This document shows, piece by piece, positions 5,189 through 7,159 of a stretch of 7,159 nucleotides of DNA. The stretch's first letter is position 1; every line of letters begins with the position of its first letter. This DNA is from Chloroflexota bacterium. Lineage in GTDB: Bacteria; Chloroflexota; Dormibacteria; CF-121. Below the pieces are notes generated by a model, which was not told where the DNA came from, ran no database searches, and was given only the letters and a program-made list of their open reading frames with translations. The translations under genes were made by a program, and so were the position numbers. The stretch lies in contig VBGO01000187.1 in NCBI GenBank assembly GCA_005882525.1, positions 1-7,159 of the forward strand, in the 5' to 3' direction.

Positions 5189-6102
5189 CGAACGGGATTC
5201 CGCAGAAGCCCGATGCCTTCGATCTCCGCCTCGACCACGTCGCCCGGCTGCAGGTATTCGGGCGGGATCCGGCCATCGCCGACCCCGTCGGGCGTGCCGG
5301 TCGAGATGCAGTCACCCGGCTCGAGTGTCATGCCCGCGGAAAGGTCGGCGATGATCCGCGCCACCGAAAAGATCATCTGGGCCGTCGTGCTGTCCTGTTT
5401 TGTGACCCCGTTGACGGCCAGGCGCAGGCGCAACGCCTGCGGGTTTGGGATCTCGTCCGCGGTGACGATCACCGGCCCCATCGGACAGCTGCCATCCAGG
5501 CTCTTGCCCTTGAACCACTGCGGCGTTCGAAATTGCAGGTCTCGCGCCGAGACATCATTGACGACCGTGTAGCCGAAGACGTGGTCGAGCGCGGTCCGCT
5601 CCTCCAGGTCCCGCCCGCCACTGCCGATGACTACCCCCAGCTCGACCTCCCAGTCGAGGCGCGTCGTCAGTCCATGCGGGTAGCGGATTGCCTCGTCCGG
5701 GCCGACGACGCTCGTCGGCGGCTTCGTGAAATAGATCGGCGCCGCCGGCAGCTCCTGCTTAAGCTCCGCGACGTGCGCGGCATAGTTTCGACCCAGACCA
5801 ACGACGTTCTTGCGGGGCCGAGGAATCGGTGCGTGCCAGCGGACCCGGTCGGCCGAATAGGCGAGGCCCGCCTCCGCGTCCTGGACGAGGTCGTGGCTGT
5901 CCAGTTCCGCCGAGAAGCGCCGGTAGAGGTCGCCGGCGTGCCCCCAGGCCCCGGGACCGGCATCGAGCAGCGCCTGCATGTCGGCGGGCAAGCGAAGGCC
6001 ATCGTGAAGGTGCGAGTAGCGGGCAAGGTCGAGCACCGCTGTCCCGCAATGGGCCCCCAGACGCGGTGTGCCCGGCTCGACCGAGTATGTGCAGAGCCTC
6101 AA
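5185..6102 (-). CDS. Fumarylacetoacetate hydrolase (FAH) family protein
   Basis: A 305-residue enzyme of the FAH fold, which includes hydrolases, decarboxylases and isomerases acting on 2-keto/enol acids from aromatic and other catabolism; the exact substrate cannot be read from sequence. An N-terminal domain (MRLCTYSVEPGTPRLGAHCG, about 1-90) precedes the catalytic core: KNVVGLGRNYAAHVAEL with likely catalytic His110, YFTKPPTSVVGP, the metal-binding DWEVELGVVIG (Glu152, Glu154), GYTVVNDVSARDLQ (Asp183), KSLDGSCPMGPVIV, and SAGMTLEPGDCISTGTPDGVG. The start is TTG at 6102-6100, overlapping the upstream stop as TTGA; homology begins right there. A longer frame from GTG at 6159 adds 19 residues read out of the upstream gene and is unlikely. 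Coupling to the molybdenum hydroxylase subunit suggests the two serve one pathway: hydroxylation of an organic substrate, then cleavage or isomerisation. It ends by overlapping surE at CTAG. Confidence 0.92.
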   Translation of the reverse strand: MRLCTYSVEPGTPRLGAHCGTAVLDLARYSHLHDGLRLPADMQALLDAGPGAWGHAGDLYRRFSAELDSHDLVQDAEAGLAYSADRVRWHAPIPRPRKNVVGLGRNYAAHVAELKQELPAAPIYFTKPPTSVVGPDEAIRYPHGLTTRLDWEVELGVVIGSGGRDLEERTALDHVFGYTVVNDVSARDLQFRTPQWFKGKSLDGSCPMGPVIVTADEIPNPQALRLRLAVNGVTKQDSTTAQMIFSVARIIADLSAGMTLEPGDCISTGTPDGVGDGRIPPEYLQPGDVVEAEIEGIGLLRNPVR

Positions 6103-7159
6103 CGCGATGCCGCCGCACCCGCCCGCTCGATCGCGCGCCAGACTTTTTCCGGGGTGCACGGTGGATCGATCTCCCTTATCCCCAGCGGGGCGAGCGCGTC
6201 GAGCACCGCATTGACCACCGCCGGCGTGGAGCCGATGGTGGCGCTTTCGCCAACCCCCTTCACGCCAAGGGGATTGATCGGGCTCGGCGTGATCGTGCGA
6301 TCCAGCGTGAAGCTGGGCAGGTCCGGCGCCGTCGGGATCATGTAGGTCGTCAGGTTACCGCTGAGCAGCGATCCATCGGCCCCGTAGGCGACCTCCTCGT
6401 AGAGGGCCTGGGCGATGCCCTGCGCCAGGCCGCCGTGCACCTGGCCCTCCACCAGCAACGGGTTGAGGATCCGGCCGCAATCATCGACCGACACGTAACG
6501 GCGCAGCCCGACCGAGCCGGTCTCCGGGTCCACGTCGACGACGGCGACGTGCGCCCCGAAGGGAAAGACCATGCCGGGCGGCTGGAAATATCGGGTGGCT
6601 TCCAGGCCGGCCTCGATCGCATTCGGCCGGCCGCTGCCATAGGCGACCTTCGCGATCTCCGCAAACGTGACCGCTCGGCCGGGCACGCCGCGCACCTGCC
6701 ACCGTCCCTCGTTCAGGACGACGTCCGGGGGGGCGGCCTCGAGCAGCTGCGCGGCCAGTTCTCGTGCCTTCTCCGCAACGTCGGAGGCGGCGAGGTGGAC
6801 CGCCGTCCCGCCGACTGCCGCGCTCCGGCTGCCGAACGTACCCACCCCGACCGGGACGGTCGCGGTGTCGCCGTGCTTGACGACGATGCGATCCAGTGCC
6901 ACGCCGAGCTCGGCGGACACCAGCTGCGCCCACGCGGTCTCGTGACCCTGTCCGTGGGGCGAGGTCCCGGTCACCACGGTCACCGTCCCGTCGGCATGGG
7001 CGCGCACGGTGGCGCTCTCGAAGAGGTCACCCTCGGGACCGAAGCCGGCCATCTCGACGTACGAGGCGATGCCGATGCCCATCAACCGGCCGGCCTTGAC
7101 GGCCTCCGCCTGCTCGGACCGAAGCCGGTCATATCCGGCAACCGTCAGCGCTCGCTCGA
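6099..7159 (-). CDS. Molybdopterin-binding large subunit, xanthine dehydrogenase / CO dehydrogenase family (C-terminal part)
   Basis: The C-terminal 352 residues of a large subunit usually about 750-800 long; the frame is open to the right edge (ERALTVAGYDRLRSEQAEAV is the first visible part). Members bind the molybdenum cofactor and hydroxylate aldehydes, purines, N-heterocycles or CO, with separate FAD and 2Fe-2S subunits. Seen here: MGIGIASYVEMAGFGPEG, the cofactor-binding GTSPHGQGHETAWAQLVSAE, GTFGSRSAAVGGTAV, AVVDVDPETGSVGLRRYVSVDDCG with NPLLVEGQVHGGLAQGIAQAL, and VKGVGESATIGSTPAVVNAV, whose GVGE carries the catalytic glutamate. The region that would hold the CoxL AYRCSFR loop is outside the window, so true CO dehydrogenase cannot be tested; many such genes are labelled coxL without CO activity. 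A run of seven G bases at 6727-6733 does not disturb the frame. The TGA overlaps the FAH start. Confidence 0.92.
   Translation of the reverse strand, partial: ERALTVAGYDRLRSEQAEAVKAGRLMGIGIASYVEMAGFGPEGDLFESATVRAHADGTVTVVTGTSPHGQGHETAWAQLVSAELGVALDRIVVKHGDTATVPVGVGTFGSRSAAVGGTAVHLAASDVAEKARELAAQLLEAAPPDVVLNEGRWQVRGVPGRAVTFAEIAKVAYGSGRPNAIEAGLEATRYFQPPGMVFPFGAHVAVVDVDPETGSVGLRRYVSVDDCGRILNPLLVEGQVHGGLAQGIAQALYEEVAYGADGSLLSGNLTTYMIPTAPDLPSFTLDRTITPSPINPLGVKGVGESATIGSTPAVVNAVLDALAPLGIREIDPPCTPEKVWRAIERAGAAASR

Noticed and set aside
6103..6159. Extended FAH start at GTG 6159
   Set aside because: The extra 19 residues come from out-of-frame reading of the molybdopterin gene and match no FAH N-terminus; the TTG at 6102 gives the expected start.
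5533..6345. A 270-codon plus-strand open frame opposite the FAH and molybdopterin genes
   Set aside because: It crosses the boundary of two clear minus-strand genes, is rich in Arg, and shows no family features.
6727..6733. Seven-G run as a possible frameshift in the molybdopterin subunit
   Set aside because: The protein reads continuously through it (EAAPPDVVLNEG) with conserved motifs on both sides.
1..7159. tRNA, rRNA, CRISPR, transposase, phage or defence genes
   Set aside because: Both strands were read; all sequence is accounted for by the listed genes and two short divergent gaps (81 and 53 bp), with no such signal.

Overview
The window (7,159 bp, GC-rich, almost entirely coding) looks like ordinary bacterial chromosome from a high-GC, non-proteobacterial organism. 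A gene layout of Rrf2 regulator-sufS-sufU-sufC-sufB, a SufU that lacks the long insert seen in Bacillus and actinobacterial SufU, and a small zinc-ribbon protein next to surE suggest Chloroflexota, Dormibacterota or a related lineage. This placement is inference from gene content and protein character only; there is no rRNA or other marker in the window.

Region 1 (1-3456, minus strand) is a SUF iron-sulfur cluster assembly operon read right to left. It starts with an Rrf2/IscR-type regulator, followed by cysteine desulfurase SufS, scaffold/sulfur-transfer protein SufU, ATPase SufC and the N-terminal 203 residues of SufB, which runs off the left edge. Junctions are tight: ATGA overlap (regulator/sufS), 2 nt (sufS/sufU), 39 nt (sufU/sufC) and a TAATG overlap (sufC/sufB). 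The sufU reading frame is broken: the N-terminal and C-terminal parts lie in different frames, and the segment that should carry the first Cys and Asp zinc ligands is missing. In front of the regulator is a perfect 11-5-11 inverted repeat that contains its ribosome binding site.

Region 2 (3538-5188) holds three genes: a flavin-reductase-domain protein (plus strand, divergent from the SUF operon), a zinc-ribbon protein of unknown function (minus) and the nucleotidase SurE (plus, divergent from the zinc-ribbon gene).

Region 3 (5185-7159, minus) holds the C-terminal half of a xanthine dehydrogenase/CO dehydrogenase-type molybdopterin subunit (entering from the right edge), translationally coupled to a fumarylacetoacetate-hydrolase-fold enzyme. 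Together they look like part of a catabolic operon for an organic substrate that cannot be named from the sequence.

Both convergent gene pairs (flavin reductase/zinc ribbon and surE/FAH) end with overlapping TAG codons inside a shared CTAG. No RNA gene, CRISPR array, insertion sequence or clear intrinsic terminator was seen, and no stretch over 300 bases lacks a gene. I found no new multi-gene system. The most notable points are the sufU lesion, the operator/hairpin at the regulator start, and an 11-bp duplication at the surE start.
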